Below, piece after piece: positions 16,279 to 29,641 of a stretch of 64,000 nt of DNA (positions within the stretch are counted from its first letter, which is position 1; each line of letters starts with the position of its first letter). Both the position numbers and the translations under genes were made by a program. The stretch lies in NCBI GenBank assembly GCA_963922205.1, contig CAWUHX010000080.1, positions 1,124,814 to 1,188,813 on the forward strand, in the 5' to 3' direction. The DNA comes from Romanomermis culicivorax. Its lineage: Eukaryota > Nematoda > Enoplea > Mermithida > Mermithidae. Under the pieces are notes generated by a model, which did not search any database, was not told the origin of the DNA, and worked only from the letters and a program-made list of their open reading frames with translations.

Positions 16279-17653
16279 CTAGTCTTAGATGATAGGGGGA
16301 GCTTCCAGCACTTTTTTACATAGTTATTTTGATGTACCAAACATTCTAAAGAATTAAACCAGAAAAAAAACAAAACCAGAAAAAAACACAAAAAAAACCA
16401 AAAAAAACCATTTAAAAACCATAAAAAACCACTAAAAAACTAAAAAACCAAAAAGTCGAAATTTCAAAAGTTTGGTTTTTGCCAACCCTTGGTTCTCATG
16501 TCGAAAAAATCTTCGAGGAAAAAAAACGGTGATTGAGAACCGAAACTAATATTTTTGGTGATTGATTCAAGCAAAAAAATTGAAATTTTTGGCACAATTA
16601 TTCAACCAAAAATTTACGCGAAGCGACTTTCGATTTCTTCAGGAGAAAACAGTTATAGACATACAAAACATCCACATTTAATCTTTAATATAGTTATTAC
16701 GAAGGAGGCCGAAAAGTAAAGGAAAACTTCATGACAATAAGTGTATAAAAACGTCAGAATTTTTGCAGCATTCAATTTCTTTTCGGATCGATGACGTGGT
16801 TAGAGAAAATAGAGCAGGCACGATTTTTGTACAAATGTATGCGGTGAAAGTATCTTTAATTAGTTTTTATCAAACTTGAAAGAAAGAAAGAAAATAAATA
16901 TATTAAATGCAAATATGGACATGACAAAAGCACGTGCGAATCGACAAGCGTCACAGCGTAAAGCCATCAATACAGTAAACTGTTGTTCAGAGCGCAAAAC
17001 GTCAAACTTACTTCTAAAATCATGATAATGTAATAAACGTGACTGAAAAGCTAACTAATATATAAATAAGGCTATTATTTACAAGCTTTATGAATACGAT
17101 AGAATTATAAGCAAATTATAAAATAACCGTTTTCAATGAAAATATAACGCGTAGTGCACAAAAACAATTACAGTATGGAAACAACGATAAAAATATTTCA
17201 ATTTTTCAACAAGGATATCACTTCAATTTAATGCGGAATACCTTTTGGGGCTTCAAATTCTGAAAAAGTGTAGGATTGATGCATATGTCAAGCTTTTTCT
17301 CAATGTTAGCAAAATTATGCTCCTACAAGCAAAAAACTGTCAAAACAAAATATGTTTGGTGAAGTAGGCCAAAGTTGGCACAACAGTTTTGTTTTCCAAT
17401 AGCGCCATTTTTTGTCTGAGTTCTGAAAAACCCTTTTCACAGACGTTTACAGTTCTGTATAGGTACAAAATGTTATAAAAAATGAATTTAGTAAAATTGA
17501 GTTACTGATTGGAGTAACAAGTGAATTTGATTACTTTATTAGCCTTTATTAGCAGCATAATGAGGCTGAGACATTGGACTTTCATGATGGGAAGATGCAA
17601 TTATTGTATAGACTTCATTCAATCTGCTCAATGCAACTTCCACAGCTCTCGGA

Positions 17654-17902
17654 TTAATTAATAAACTTTGACAAGACATGTTCCTTCATTAAAATTTTCG
17701 TCAATTTTTCCACAACCTTGACAATTTTGTCTGTTGTTTCTGCTGACGAAATATTGACACATTCATTGGTTGATCTTTCTTCTGGCAATTCAAATTGTGG
17801 ATAACATAAATTTTGTTGGTTCAATTGCAAAGAATGGATACAGTGAATATGCTTGCAGGTATATCTAGCTACCAAAAAATGATGGCAATGCAAACTCAAC
17901 AT
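17654..17902 (-). pseudogene. Possible decayed MULE-type transposase, SWIM-like finger
   Basis: An 82-codon minus ORF inside family G. CHHFLVARYTCKHIHCIH resembles a SWIM finger (CxC...CxH) with the first pair degraded. A sibling piece in copy 2 lies on the minus strand around 46009-46200, giving RAVEVALTRLNEVY. This fits a Mutator-like transposase C-terminus but is far from conclusive. Confidence 0.35.
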
Positions 17903-18721
17903 GATCTACGTTTAAATTGACAGGCACTGACCACTGATTTTTCTAGAAATAAAATATGTATACTAAACATATGGAAAATGAATGAAAATGAAAAATCCAA
18001 ATACTCAAAGAAAATGTTTTCAGTACAAAACTGGTGCAATTTTTGTATAAGCTGTATTAAAATAAAGTGCCTCACTTAACAACATAAAAAATGTCTGAAT
18101 GATTTTTCACTTTTGCTGATTTAACCTTCTAGAAAACTTTCCATCAAAAAATTGCACTCCTAGCAGATCATTTTCTTCAGAATGCTCATGGCAGCGTAGT
18201 ACATAATCTAGACAAAATTCTATAAACTTCGATGAAATAATCAAGAGGAGAGTTTGAAAAAGTCAATTATATGAAAATTTACTCTTTCTTAAGAGTCTTC
18301 AAAAATATTGTTGAGGTTTGTTCATTTTCTTGGTTGCACAAGAACCAAGCTAGCGACAATCCTCGCTAATTATCATCCAATACCAAAACTGTGACAAGTA
18401 ACAATTTTTTGAATTAATGCCATGGGTGGTATCCATACACACAATGTTAATGCAAATTTTCGAAACAGTGACCTCTGGGCATTGTTTGCAGGCCTGAAAT
18501 TAAAAAAATATATTTAATCAATTTTTACCAATAGATTATGACATAATGATAAAAATTGTTTTATTATTATCGAGAAGAGTAAACAGCTAATTTCATGAAA
18601 CTTACCTAGGAAAAAATATTGCTCATCAGATTGATAATAAGGCACAGCTACAGCATTCTTCCTGACATTCTGCCCTAGACTTACCATTTCATCTTCAAAG
18701 AGTCGGCCAGGTTGTAGGCTG

Positions 18722-20234
18722 ATCCGAAGTATCATTATTTTATGCTATAGAAGATCCCTATTATAGCAATAGAAATACAGTAATTGCATACATGTAATTG
18801 GGGGGGAAGTGCTATGGGACCCCACCCCCCAGAAATTGTCGACCATATGGCTAGTCATTGGGTGACCCTGCAGGATTTTCCAATCCAATGGCTAGCCATA
18901 TAGTAGCCCTAGGAACCCCCATAGTTTTAGTTGGAAAAATACTGAAAAATGTCAATTTTTTAACAAAACATGGTAAAAAACGTCAATTTTATCAGCGCTT
19001 CGCACCATAAGTTATCATTTTTTAGACAAAAATTACTACTTTTTGAACAGTTTTTCGGACATTTTTCATGAAAAAATCGAATTTTTTTCCTTCAGGGACC
19101 CCTCCCCCCAAAATTTTGGGAATTACTGACCCCCAGCCCGAAAAAAGTGCTCCACCCCCCCCCCCCCCCCAGACCTCGGAGCTCCATTACATGTATGAGT
19201 AATAGTGTGCACATAAGAATGGAACGATGAGTGAAGAACATGGGAAAAGTAAAAATGGAACAGAGCATGCGATATGTAAATGGAAAATGCAAGGAAAATA
19301 AGAAAAATTACAAAGGGAAAAGCAATGTATGTAATCAGAACTCACTCATAACAAATACACCACAGAATTGTATCAATGCATCACATATATACACATGTGC
19401 ACGGGAAAGCTGAAATGACACAACTTCTAAGAATTTTCGATAAGAGGGTTTTAAATTGATAGATTATTACATATGTTATTAATATTACAAACTTCAGTTG
19501 AAAGTCACACATAAACATTTCAGATGTTTCCAAATTTTTCCTTTTCAAACCTGTCTGCTAGCTATAACTACAGCAAATGGGTCTTATCATATACTATTCT
19601 CACTTGCATGATGGATACATATTTTTGTACGATTTTTTCTACTTAGTAGCGATGTCAAGTCACTAAAAATGAGCCACTCAAAAGCTCTTCTCTTTGTTAA
19701 CCTACAGTATGCTTAAATGACCTGTATAAGATTTTATTATTGTTGTCTCATTTATATTTTGAAATTTCGGGCTAAGAAAACTGAAAAGCTTACCATTAAA
19801 AAAATTCAGGATATTAACCTCAATCATATTTTACAAAATTTTGATGATGATATGGATCAATGGATGTCACCTGGTAGGGTCAGAGCACACTCTACAAAAG
19901 ATTTAGCATCTAATTTTTTTGTGAGCAAATTATAGAAAACTCGACTCACTAAATGTGTGCTCCTAAGATAGATACAAAGAATATCAATTGATTTATATCA
20001 CATCTTTTGTGAACGAAATGTATAATAAAAATAGTACTTTTTTCTACTCTGTAGTGAACTCATTTCAACTGAATTAATTGTTCGGTAGATTTAAATATAC
20101 ACCAATACATCCCTAGAAGATCGACTAATGTGAAAAAACAGTTTTCCATCGATTCTGGAAAAAAACAAAAAAACCAGAGATTTTCCATTTTTTTGGTTTT
20201 TTTAAAGCAAAAAACCAAAGCCTTGCCAGCCCTG
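18722..20234 (+). mobile_element. Family F element, left-truncated, with nested family B
   Basis: Matches 36870-37996 in the same orientation (GAACAT/GAACAC..GAAAAGTAAAAATGG block, CAGACAG, GTAGATAGA-type blocks) and ends CCTTGCCAGCCCTG at 20234. It lacks the CAGGG left end. Family B sits at 18787-19197. Confidence 0.75.
18787..19197 (+). mobile_element. Family B MITE
   Basis: CATACATGTAATTGGGG ... CCATTACATGTATG. TSD AGTAATTG (18779-18786)/AGTAATAG (19198-19205), 7 of 8. The empty site is preserved at about 36925 (ACAGTAATAGTG). Its GGCGC dyad is decayed (CAGCGCTTCGCACC). Confidence 0.88.
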
Positions 20235-20364
20235 AATGTCGTATGAATAGTAAGAATTGTAAATCGACTCGCAAAACATTTACATATTTTAGGAAACGGG
20301 TGAATCATGCAGCAATAGGGTGCAAAGGTTACTTGAAAAGTAGCAACTTACATCCACCCTCCAG

Positions 20365-20589
20365 CATACCTGTACTTGGGGGGTTGGGGGGGGGGGACTC
20401 CCCCCAACTCGGCCAACCCTGTACCCAAAATCATTTCCCCCCCCCAGTTTGGAAAAAATTAAAAAAATTTTCAAAAAAGTGTATGTTTTTTGGCCTTTTT
20501 TGGGAAAAATTTCGACTTTTTCCTTCCCCCCCCCCCAAAATTTCGGATTTACCCCCCCCCCCCAACTGATTGTAGGTCTTACAGGTATG
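20365..20589 (+). mobile_element. Family A MITE
   Basis: CATACCTGTACTTGGGG to GTAGGTCTTACAGGTATG. Exact TSD CCCTCCAG (20357-20364, 20590-20597). Four long G/C runs; non-coding. Confidence 0.92.
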
Positions 20590-21908
20590 CCCTCCAGTTC
20601 GATTATGGAAGTTCAGAAGTTTAATTTTTTCTATGAAAGTGTGCAAACTGGGATTAATTAACAATATCGAAAGATAAAGAGCGCCAGACGTTAATATAAT
20701 GGTTAAAAAAATCAAACTGGCAAGCAGTGGTATGAACTGACTTTATCGTCAATCTTTAGATCATGATTTTTCGGTCTTAAAGTAGCTAAAATTGATTTAT
20801 TCTGGAGCTTCGCTCGAAACCCCACCATGAGGCTTTTAGGCATGCCATTCTGAACCTCTCAGCATGACATTCAGGAGCTACGCAACCTCACTAGGTCGAG
20901 TTTCGTCTATTTTAAAAAATGTTGAAATTCGCCCCCTGAAAAAAATACCCGGGTATGGGCCTGCTTGCAATGTTCAAAAGCAAATAAACATGGTAGCGAA
21001 CATTTGTGAACTCCAAAATAACGTGAGTTAGTTCTGTAATCAAAATGTAATCAAAAAATCGGACTTTAGATAAATATTATAGATAAAAACTTGAAGATAT
21101 TGTTCTCGCATGTCAAATGTCATTATTCATTCTACTTATACATCGTAACGTTTCAAGAATTCACTTAATTGAAGTTTATCTTGAAAATATTGAGTTATCA
21201 CACGATGTGTTCCCAGTTCCCACCGAAATTTTTGTTCTACATAGAAGCAGATCGTGGCCACAAGGGTTTTTGAAATAAATATTTGAATAATTGATTTTCC
21301 AGCATTGCAGAATGTCAATACACAAAAAAAATTTTTCCGGCGCCAAGCGCCGCAAAGATATAAACAGGTTTTTGGGCCCCCACTTTTCATCAAAAAGACT
21401 TAACCATCGATTTCACAAATTCAAAGTCATTATTTGTTTCACAATGCTCGTGAATTAGACTTCAATCAAACTCCAAAACTTCAATTCTTATTCAATTTCA
21501 ATGAATTAATTGCTCTAAAAATGTTAGAATAATTGGAACAGATCATTATAGCTCACTATGAGCATTTTAAAGCGAAAAAACGACTTGGGGAAAAAATTTC
21601 GACCCTTTCAAGGCCGGCGGAAAAAAATAATGCCTGAAATTTTTCAGGAGGGCTCCATAGTCCATCTTCCGATGAACATACTTTATCCCGTTTCAACCCC
21701 AAGTTTTATTCCATTTCCAGATGAAACCCAGAGCATAGAGGACTTTTGCTCAGCACCGCCATTGCAGATTTGTTGAAGTCAATACTCCAGACAATGTTCT
21801 GATGTTTCTGTTTAGATTTCAATTTGGAAATAAAGTTTAAAAGTTTGTTATATGGAATCTAGAAAATCAGAGTTACTGTATTGATGGCTTTACGCTGTGA
21901 CGCTTGTC

Positions 21909-22794
21909 ACAATACCCTTGGTGTATACAGTAAATTTGTCGAATTATCGATCACAACAGCAAAAAGAGCAACTTGCTCAACAAATTCCATCAAATTGTAA
22001 AACAGCAAAAAAAGCTAGGAACGCGTCAAACGGCAGGAACACCACGTTGGGAGGCTTGGGCACGATAACACGACCCGCGCGAGATCAAAGAATAAGGCAT
22101 CGCACAATTTCTTGCAAATTGCGCTGTTTCTTGGAATCTTTTCAACAATTTGATTAAAATATTGACTACTAAAATGAGCGTTAACTGCAACACATTGTGA
22201 GAGGCCAGGCCACAAGCTCCGCGGGAGGTCAAGGGCTAAGGGGCCGTATTTTTTGTTTTCTGTGTTAGAATAAATAGTCATAAAGTCGTCTTTAGCTATT
22301 AGGTCATAAATTTTTCAGGATTTTTCTTAATTTTTCTCTATTATGACCGTTGTGCAAGCGTTGAATGGAATTGACCCGAACATAATAGAAATAGTTGATC
22401 TATGTCGAGATGAAACATTGGCTAACAGGTTTGCCGTGAGAAATGGCCTCATGATAGGAAATATCAATGTTTGGAATTTTTGGTTTGATGTGCCCTGTCC
22501 CATGATGTAAATGTGCATTATGTAACATTCATGAATTCCATTAAATACACAGATCGCAGTCATTACATTCGCTGCAATAGTTGCAAAAGATATAACTCAC
22601 TTAAGACACAATTTCTCTAAGACTCGACCAAGGTTGTGATAGGTAGAAAATTAATCATACGTCAAAAAAATATATTTTGTACAGTTTTTTGCACTGAACA
22701 ACATGCCAGTATTCGTTTGATCTAAAAATTAGAATTCGTTTTGTAACATCAATCCAAAGGTTCAAATTTTTTGCAATTTTCGAAATTTTAGGTC
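21909..22794 (+). repeat. Left arm (outer half) of a large inverted repeat
   Basis: 22010-22790 is the reverse complement of about 33960-34690 at high identity. The minus 78-codon ORF at 22327-22563 recurs nearly unchanged on plus at 34187-34423. The arm resumes at 30474 after the 7.7-kb insertion. The outer end is ill-defined. Confidence 0.8.
22343..22650 (+). pseudogene. ISXO2/Merlin-like transposase relic, left arm
   Basis: Frame 1 from 22343 reads TVVQALNGIDPNIIEIVDLC then LANRFAVRNGLM. After a frameshift another frame gives DRSHYIRCNSCKRYNSLK. This resembles the start and zinc-ribbon (C..C...SL) of ISXO2/IS1595-like transposases, known in animals as Merlin. Broken by at least one frameshift and stops. 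The family call rests on pattern only. Confidence 0.5.
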
Positions 22795-23679
22795 CCCAGG
22801 GTGAAGGGTACTGATAGTCCACCCATAAGAAACCAGATAAGGGTATGTAACACATAAGGATTTATAAAGTATCATATAACTTATAGGGTACCTTATCATT
22901 GTCTTATCTATCTGGTACCAATGATCAGGAACTTCGATATATGTGTACTGATAATGTAACACATAAAGTTGTCATGGGTAAGAACTGATAAGGCTTGAAT
23001 TTCGTAGGTTTGGTCTGTTTTTCGATTATTTATGCATAGCTGTGCTCAAATAAATGAAATCAGTTTGACTCAACATCATGGCTATCAGCTAAAGGTCAAG
23101 CAGTGTAGTATGGAATCTCCAATCCCAAAATTGTGGTACCATCAGGTCATTCATAAAGTCATGTAATACATAAACATTGCTTATGTAACATCCTTGGTTT
23201 TGATTGGGCACTCGTAAGGTCATGCAGTTTATTAGCACTATTTACGTAATACATAAGTGATATTGGTGGAAACAGATAAAGTCAAGTACAACATAAGAAT
23301 GTATATTGTAATTTCGAGTACCACGTAGGAACATGTACAGTAATTCATAACAATAATTTCAAATAAGCATTAAAATCATACACAATTAAGCAGTTTAAAG
23401 TTACTTTAACTATGTTCAAATATACTGTTCAAGTATAGATTGTTTCATCAATCAAACCTTAGACATCAAAAATCCTCGACCCGATTGTACCATATGTTGA
23501 TAGGCTAAGCATGGTGAGTATTCGTGTGACTTCTGGAATCATTTTCCACCTCGAATGTTACTAGTAACGAATACGTCAACCAAGTTGTATCAGTATTGTG
23601 TTTATGGAATGTCTGTTACAGTAAATAATGAGAATATCGATTGGAAGAAATCCCAAATTCAATTAGCTAGCAATCCAGT

Positions 23680-26290
23680 CCAGTGGTTTTTTGTTGTGCC
23701 CAAACATGGTTTTTGGCGCAAAAATATTTGGAATGGCACAAAAAGTTTTGAGCGTTCGTGACAGTTGGCACAAAATTTTTGGTTGTACAAACACTAAAAT
23801 TCCTTGATTTGTAGACCTTGTAGGGGCTGAAATGACATTTTTTTCCCTCAAATGGGGTCTTTTGAGGAAATGAATTTCGAAATGAGGAAAAAATTTTTTG
23901 GGTATGGTTCTCATTGTGGAAAAATTTTGAGGAATTCAAAACCGGAAAGATGCGTTTTGCTGGACTTAAAAGGGTCAAAATCTCACAATTTTCCGGCACT
24001 TCGCGCCGATCATGGGTATACTATTTTTCTATTTTCTGTCAGGCGCAACCGTTAGCTTATCTACTTCGACTTACTGTTTATTTTTTCCCCCGGGCCTTTT
24101 CCCTAAATGGGGAAAGGGATCCAAATTTTTTCCCCCATTTTCCTGAAGTCGTTTTTTTTCGCTTAAAAATGCTCACAGACGCTTTATTTAGATGTTTTTG
24201 AGCCTTTTCAAGCCTTCTGGTGTTTTCAGACCCGTTAATTCATTAAAATTGAGAAAAAATTGAAATTTTAGAGTTCAAAGTTTAATCTACAAGCATTGAA
24301 AAAACTTTCCAGCAAACTATATCATCAAATATCATGATAAATTATTGAAGATTACCGATGAAAACATGAGATAATACGTTCAAGATGATGAAAACTATCA
24401 TAGATTATATGATAAATGAAGGTAGACATGCTAAAAGCCGCGCCTGAGCTAAGTAATGCATTAATAATGATTATTAAATTTATAATCGGCGCGAAGCGCC
24501 GGAAAATTTTGAGATTATGACCATACCTGTAAGACCTCCGACCAATTGGGGGGGGGGGGGGGTAGGAAAAAGTCGAAATTTTTCCCAAAAAAGGCCAAAA
24601 AACATACACTTTTTGGCAAATTTTTTTTAATTTTTTCCCAACTGGGGGGGGGGAATGATTTTGGGTACTGGGTTGGCCAAGTTGGGGGGGGGGGTCCCCC
24701 CCAACCCCACCCAAGTACAGGTATGATTATGACCTTTTAAAATGCACCAAAATGCATCTTTTCTATATCCGATCCACCAAATTTTCTTCCCCAAATATGG
24801 GAAAGAGCCCAAAATTGTTTTCCCGAAAAAGCTCGATTTGAGGGAAAAAACAGGGCTCAGCAGTTTCTATCAATCAAGTTGGCCCGTTTCAACAAAAAGA
24901 TTTTTTTCTGTTATTTTCCCGAATTTTTTTTGCGAATTTTAAAAATATTTTGGCATTTGTGTGAATAGAACATTTTGAGTCCAACTTGCTAGTAGAAGAA
25001 TCGAAGTTCTTATTTGCTTTCTTCTAGTTTTTGAATTGTTGTCTTCCCGACTGAAATCCCCAGAAAATTTTCTGTGCTGGGTGTCAAACAAGTTACTCAT
25101 TACCAACGTTTTCATTTTCTCTTCAAAAGAAAATTGAATTTTGAAAGTCTAAAACCAACAATTCGAATGCAATAGAGAAAAAATAGCTTTCGATATTTTT
25201 TCTGGATTTTTTGGTTTTTTTTTAAAAAACCAAAAAATTGGAAAATCTCCGGTTTTTTGGGTTTTTTCCAAAATCATTGGAAAACTGTTTTTTCACATTA
25301 GTCGATCTTCTAGACATGTACCACTAAAAAACCATAGAAAACCCAAAAAACCATTAAATAACCATAAAACCAAAAAGTCGAAATTTCAAAAGTTTGGTTT
25401 TTGCCAACCCTGAACAGATTGGCAAGACAGTTTATATGATATAGAAAGCAATCAAATGCTGAGAGAATTCAGATATTTTTATAGAATTTGTCAGGAAGTT
25501 TATTTTTCAATTCTTGACAACAATGAAGAGTTTAAATTAAGGATATCTACAAGTCATGTTGCCTAAATTTTTGGTCGAAAAATTGTGCCAATAATGTCAA
25601 TTTTTCTGTTAGAACTAGACTAATTAAAAATTTCAGTTAACAATCCCATTCCCACTGAATAAACAGGAAGTTTCTCATATAATTTCTATTCATTTATATA
25701 TAATTTCTATTCATTTACCAGTCATTGATGATCTCAAAGCATGTTGCGATAATGCCAACATACTATGAGAATGAAATTTGCTCGCGAGTTGCCTGAGAAA
25801 ATTTCACATTTTCAGCCCCTAAAATGATTGAAAATCATGGAAAGTGAGCACCAGTCAAAAAATTTGCTCCTGACTCATTGCTTTCCTGTCAAATTTGAGA
25901 AAGGTTACCACTTCACTGGTTTTAAAATTTTTTTAATGATAAATTTTTAGAAATTAGAATTCATGTTCATAGAAAAAAACATATGAAGGAGTTCTCTTCG
26001 AACAGTGAATTAGTATTGTAGACAGCTTTAGCTGTCAATGACTGATGAGGCAGAAAAAATTCTGAATATTCTCTTTTGGTTCAGTCAAACTCTGATTTAA
26101 AGCTGAAATTCTTACATTTTGTGTTCAATTGATTCAAATTGAAAAATTGATATCATTGATTATAATGTTTCGACAGAAAATTTACATGATCCTCAACTTT
26201 TTTCTCCTGTCTTTACATTGTCAAGGTAGACATTCATAGTCGAAAATTGAATCAGTTATGAGTTCCCTGAAATGTCGACTGTGATGCGCT
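23680..26290 (+). mobile_element. Family D remnant with nested E/C-like, A and F pieces
   Basis: CCAGTGGTTTTTTGTTGTGCC near 23680 starts a family D copy (TTGGAATGGCACAAAAAG). From 23840 it changes to a family E module (CCCTCAAATGGGG, AAATGAGGAAAAA) with CCGGCACTTCGCGCCG. At 24085 a further variant has CCCTAAATGGGGAAAGGG. Family A is at 24522-24725 and a short family F piece ends GCCAACCCTG at about 25412. Family D sequence resumes to about 26290. Non-coding. Confidence 0.6.
24522..24725 (-). mobile_element. Family A MITE
   Basis: CATACCTGTAAGACCTCCG to CCAAGTACAGGTATG. Exact TSD ATTATGAC (24514-24521, 24726-24733). G-runs of up to 14. A clean 204-bp reference copy for the family. Confidence 0.95.
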
Positions 26291-26656
26291 GTTCAGCACA
26301 ACTATTCTTCATTTGTCCTTAAATAGACGTGAGCTGTAGCTCATGTACAGAATATAGTTGTGTAAAGCAATGCAAAAGAAGTGCAACAAAATTGCTCATT
26401 ATGACTGAAAAGACAAATTTTCACTCATGATTTTCATTTTAGGATTCATGTAAGCTCAAATTATGGACAAGCTAGTTTGAGATAAGAAAAGAACAAGAGA
26501 GCTATGTCAGCTTGAAGAGGTCGATGAAGAATCAGGTTAGCTCTGAATATAGCCAGCACTTTTCCCCAATTTTGACACTAAAAGGTGTAGTATATTTCAG
26601 ATCGCCAGCAGAAAAGGTTTATTATATTGCTGGGATATGATAAAACCATGTTTTAG

Positions 26657-28551
26657 GTCCGTTCAGACGATAAAAAAGTATTCCCAGATAATAATCCTGA
26701 TATTCTACCTTTTCTGGATCGTTGCAAATTGAAAAAGAATGAAGATATAGAGCTTTATTGGATGAATGATGGCAGCAGAATATGGGAACCAATTAAAGCT
26801 CATTTTAAAGCTTATGGTATTAATATTTTCATGTACCTATAGTGAAAAATAGTAACTTTCTACAAATTTCAGCAGCCACTTTGGATAATGCTAGATTGCT
26901 ATGTAAAATTCTAGCAAATAAACTATTGAAGCCTGGCACAGATGGCTCGACTTTTAGAGCGTTTGGATCCAACAGGAAGACAAATCATCACATGTAAGTT
27001 ATCCTGAACTACTATTCTTCTAGTGCCATACTACACAAAACTGCAAGGCATTTGTGCTAATTTTCAGAATCAGTTCATGTTCTCTAATCAGGTGAGATGA
27101 GTTTGACTGTAAGCTGATTAGCTAAGCTGAAAATGTACATAATGACATGCTCAAGAGCTAAAATTTTATCAATTCCCAAAGCTTGTGAGGTCTGAAATAA
27201 CAGAATGAGCTGTATAATATTTTGAATATTTAACCAGGAACTCAAATATTGTTACAAGATATGAGAAACCTTGAGGGAGTTATATACTTACAAAATTTTT
27301 GATAGATATATTACTGAATTTATCATTAGTTATGCTTCTATGTATTTACAGTTTGGATATAAATATTCAAAATTGTTAATGCTTTTTCATTGAGTTCTGT
27401 CCTTATGTAAGACCCCACAAACTAATATCTGTGGCTTTTTCTATTATTAGGGTCATGGATTGCTAAAAATTTTAGGGATTGTCATTCAGAGAAAAAATCT
27501 GAAAAAAATGCCAAAACTGCTCAAGTTACAGTAATATTCATAAAAAACTGAGAAATATGTATATCCATGATACTTGGCGTTTGAAAAATGAACATTTTGA
27601 TCATTTTTCTTTCAAAAGAATTCATTTTCTACCAAATTGACATTTTTTAATTTTTCAACAGAAAGAATCAAATCCCTATGGTTAGCTAATTTCAGGGCCA
27701 TGTTTGGTTAGCAAGTCTTTGAGTTCACAATATGGCTGACAATATTTGGGTTACAGTGCCCATATCATTTTTTTCCCAAATACACACATAGATTTAAGAT
27801 ATATGTTTGTTGTATGATAAGCAGATGTTTTTTGCCAACATTACTTGTACTCAGAGTGATAATTCATCAGGATTAGGCATGATTCTAAAATTAAGTTAAT
27901 TACATTATTATTATATTCTTCTATCTATTATAATTATAATATCTAAAATTAATAAAATAAACTAAAATAAATTCTAAAATTAAAAAATAAAAGAATTAAA
28001 AAATTCTAAAAAACTAAAAATTTTATTTTATTTGAACTGCAACAACATCGATCATCATCCTTCAACATTCAATTGTAATAATAACTTTGCCAATTATTTC
28101 TTTGCAGATGTGCTGAAGAAGTTTTTCAAATTGCACGAAGATGAATTGAAAAATTTGGATACACAGCAAAGGCTAACATTACAACAATTTTATGAATCAG
28201 CATATAATACCATCGATACGTTTGGCTCAATGGCCAATTATAAACGTCATAGGAAGTGAGTGTAATGTGTAATGTAAAGTGGAATCAATTTATTGTTTTT
28301 CTCTCTAAATTTCAGAGAAATTTTCATTAATGATACGCTTTTTTACAATTATGTTATCGAAAAAAATATAAATCCGACAGATACATTCACAAATGATGAT
28401 AGGCGAGAGGTACAGAGTTTGTTGTTATTTATATTCTAATTCCAAACTAATTCGTGACTTTTTCCTCTTATAGCTCGAAATTTTGTATGATGACCTGAAA
28501 GTCCAACGGGAAACACACAGAGACAAAGAAACATGTCCGAATTGTCCATGA
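26657..28551 (+). CDS. Unrecognised spliced gene inside the CCCAGGGT element (partial model)
   Basis: Five exons have GT-AG borders: 26657-26816, 26873-26993, 28108-28255, 28316-28409 and 28474-28551 (stop TGA). Phases match within the first pair and within the last three. At least one exon between 26994 and 28107, and the 5' end, are missing. Sequence: VRSDDKKVFPDNNPDILPF ... WMNDGSRIWEPIKAHF, then LDNARLLCKILANKLLKPG, then DVLKKFFKLHEDELKNL ... TFTNDDRRE, ending ETCPNCP. The ARLLCKILANKLL stretch faintly recalls BEN-type domains, but I would not assign it. A possible basic upstream exon ends at about 26521 (KKRTRELCQLEEVDEES). Open frames and clean splice sites suggest it is or was recently functional. 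Confidence 0.6.
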
Positions 28552-29641
28552 AACGCTCTCAGGTGCCAAAATTTAGAAATTGAAAAATTGTTGATTTTTC
28601 TGCAAGCTTTATTTTAATTTTGAATATTTCTGTTTCCATTTAGGAAGCATGAATTGAGGCTTTTGGACAAAAAAAGATATGTAATATCTTGTGACTTACT
28701 GAAAATCTGGATGAATTCAGAGAGAAGATTATTGAAACTGGAGATTAACACATGAGAAAAATATGTTAATCTTATTACTGTTAAGTAATTCAAGTCTTTT
28801 TAATTTTTTTACTCGTCAATAGATTTTGAAAACTTATGTACATCATTTTGATCTAGATGCAAAAAAATTTTGTTTTGATTTTCTATCATGAATTTATTTG
28901 TTGACAGTTGAGATCTAGAGTTGGCAAAATGAAGCTCAGAAACTGCAGAAAAATCTCATTCTACTATATTGTTTTTTTCATGATTGATTCATATTTAAAT
29001 AGTTTGTGACCAAAATATTGTTGATTGCAGCCTCTGTTGGGTAAGCAGAAAATACATTTTTATTTTTCTTCTGCTGTGTAACAAATTTTGGAGAATAGAC
29101 TTTAACTCAAGTTTTTTGCTTTGCCTACAGAGAGGCTCTTTAGGAGCTTTGACCCATCTATAATCTGTTTTTTATGAAATGCTTCCAAATAGAAAAGTGA
29201 CACAAATCAGTAATGTTGTAAAAATCGTTCACATCACTTACTGCAAATATTTTTGCTCAAAAAATTGTTTAAAGTGAGGTCAGTATGCTCAGAAATTTCC
29301 AGTCCAATATGATATATTGTTTGTCAGAAAATCTGAAATACTACTTGCTTTCTAGTTTCAATATTTAGAAGCATTTCAAGAAAAACAAACTATAGTTCCT
29401 CCTGTGTTGCTCTAAATAATTGTTTTGTGTTTTAATCTTCGCCAATATAAGTATAATTGTAATTTACCTCATTGATTGCCGAATTCTCCATTTTTATATC
29501 ATTCCATGTTTTATTGAACACGTATGGACGGTGCAATGTTTATCGAAGTGCTTTATTTTTATTACAGAGTAAAATATATACATATGTATTGGGTGATGAA
29601 CAAGCTACAACTAAGCATGTTTAAGATACATATATGGTATG
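28552..29641. other. 3' part of the CCCAGGGT element, non-coding
   Basis: AT-rich. No ORF or recognised motif. A short block AGCATTTCAAGAAAAACA near 29370 recurs at 54132, so some of it is repetitive. Confidence 0.4.

Larger units (their letters stand above)
14695..16490 (-). mobile_element. Family F element, truncated, minus orientation
   Basis: The interior is the reverse complement of 36634-37740: the 79-codon ORFs at 15242-15481 (-) and 36954-37193 (+) are almost identical. The CAGGG end is represented by TTTTTGCCAACCCT at about 16488, preceded by AAAAACCA-type repeats. The other end is lost at about 14695. The family A/B insertion at 15618-16278 lies within it. Confidence 0.75.
14138..16531 (+). 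mobile_element. Family E MITE with nested insertions
   Basis: CACCGTTTTTTTTCTC at the left and GAGGAAAAAAAACGGTG at the right are inverted termini. The TSD ATTGAGAA is exact (14130-14137 and 16532-16539). Subterminal dyads are CTTTGAGGAAA and AAATGAGGAAA. After AAAAGATGCGTTTTGGTG comes the hairpin CGGCGCTTCGCGCCG (14297-14311). The middle is occupied by family F sequence that itself holds families A and B. No coding capacity. Confidence 0.88.
13825..16900 (+). mobile_element. Family D MITE, interrupted and with a decayed right part
   Basis: CAGTGTTTTTTTTGTGCC at 13825, GGCACAAAAAATTTTGAGC, the dyad CGGCGCTACGCGCCG (13957-13971). It is interrupted by the family E element at 14138-16531. The sequence after 16540 resembles the distal part of family D (GGCACGATTTTT near 16815). 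The right terminus is not found. Confidence 0.6.
16943..21908 (+). mobile_element. Family G long-TIR element, copy 1
   Basis: GACAAGCGTCACAGCG at 16943 and CGCTGTGACGCTTGTC at 21908 open a terminal inverted repeat of about 37 bp. The interior shares 16990-18050 and 21120-21908 with copy 2 (45450-48735) in the same orientation. No TSD is visible (flanks TGCGAATC and ACAATACC), so the ends may be altered. It contains family F (18722-20234), B (18787-19197) and A (20365-20589) insertions, and the dyad CCGGCGCCAAGCGCCG at 21337-21352. Confidence 0.75.

Noticed and set aside
24081-24850. A separate new MITE family with CCCC/GGGG dyads
   Set aside because: The termini and TSD could not be defined, so it is described only as a variant within the family D nest.
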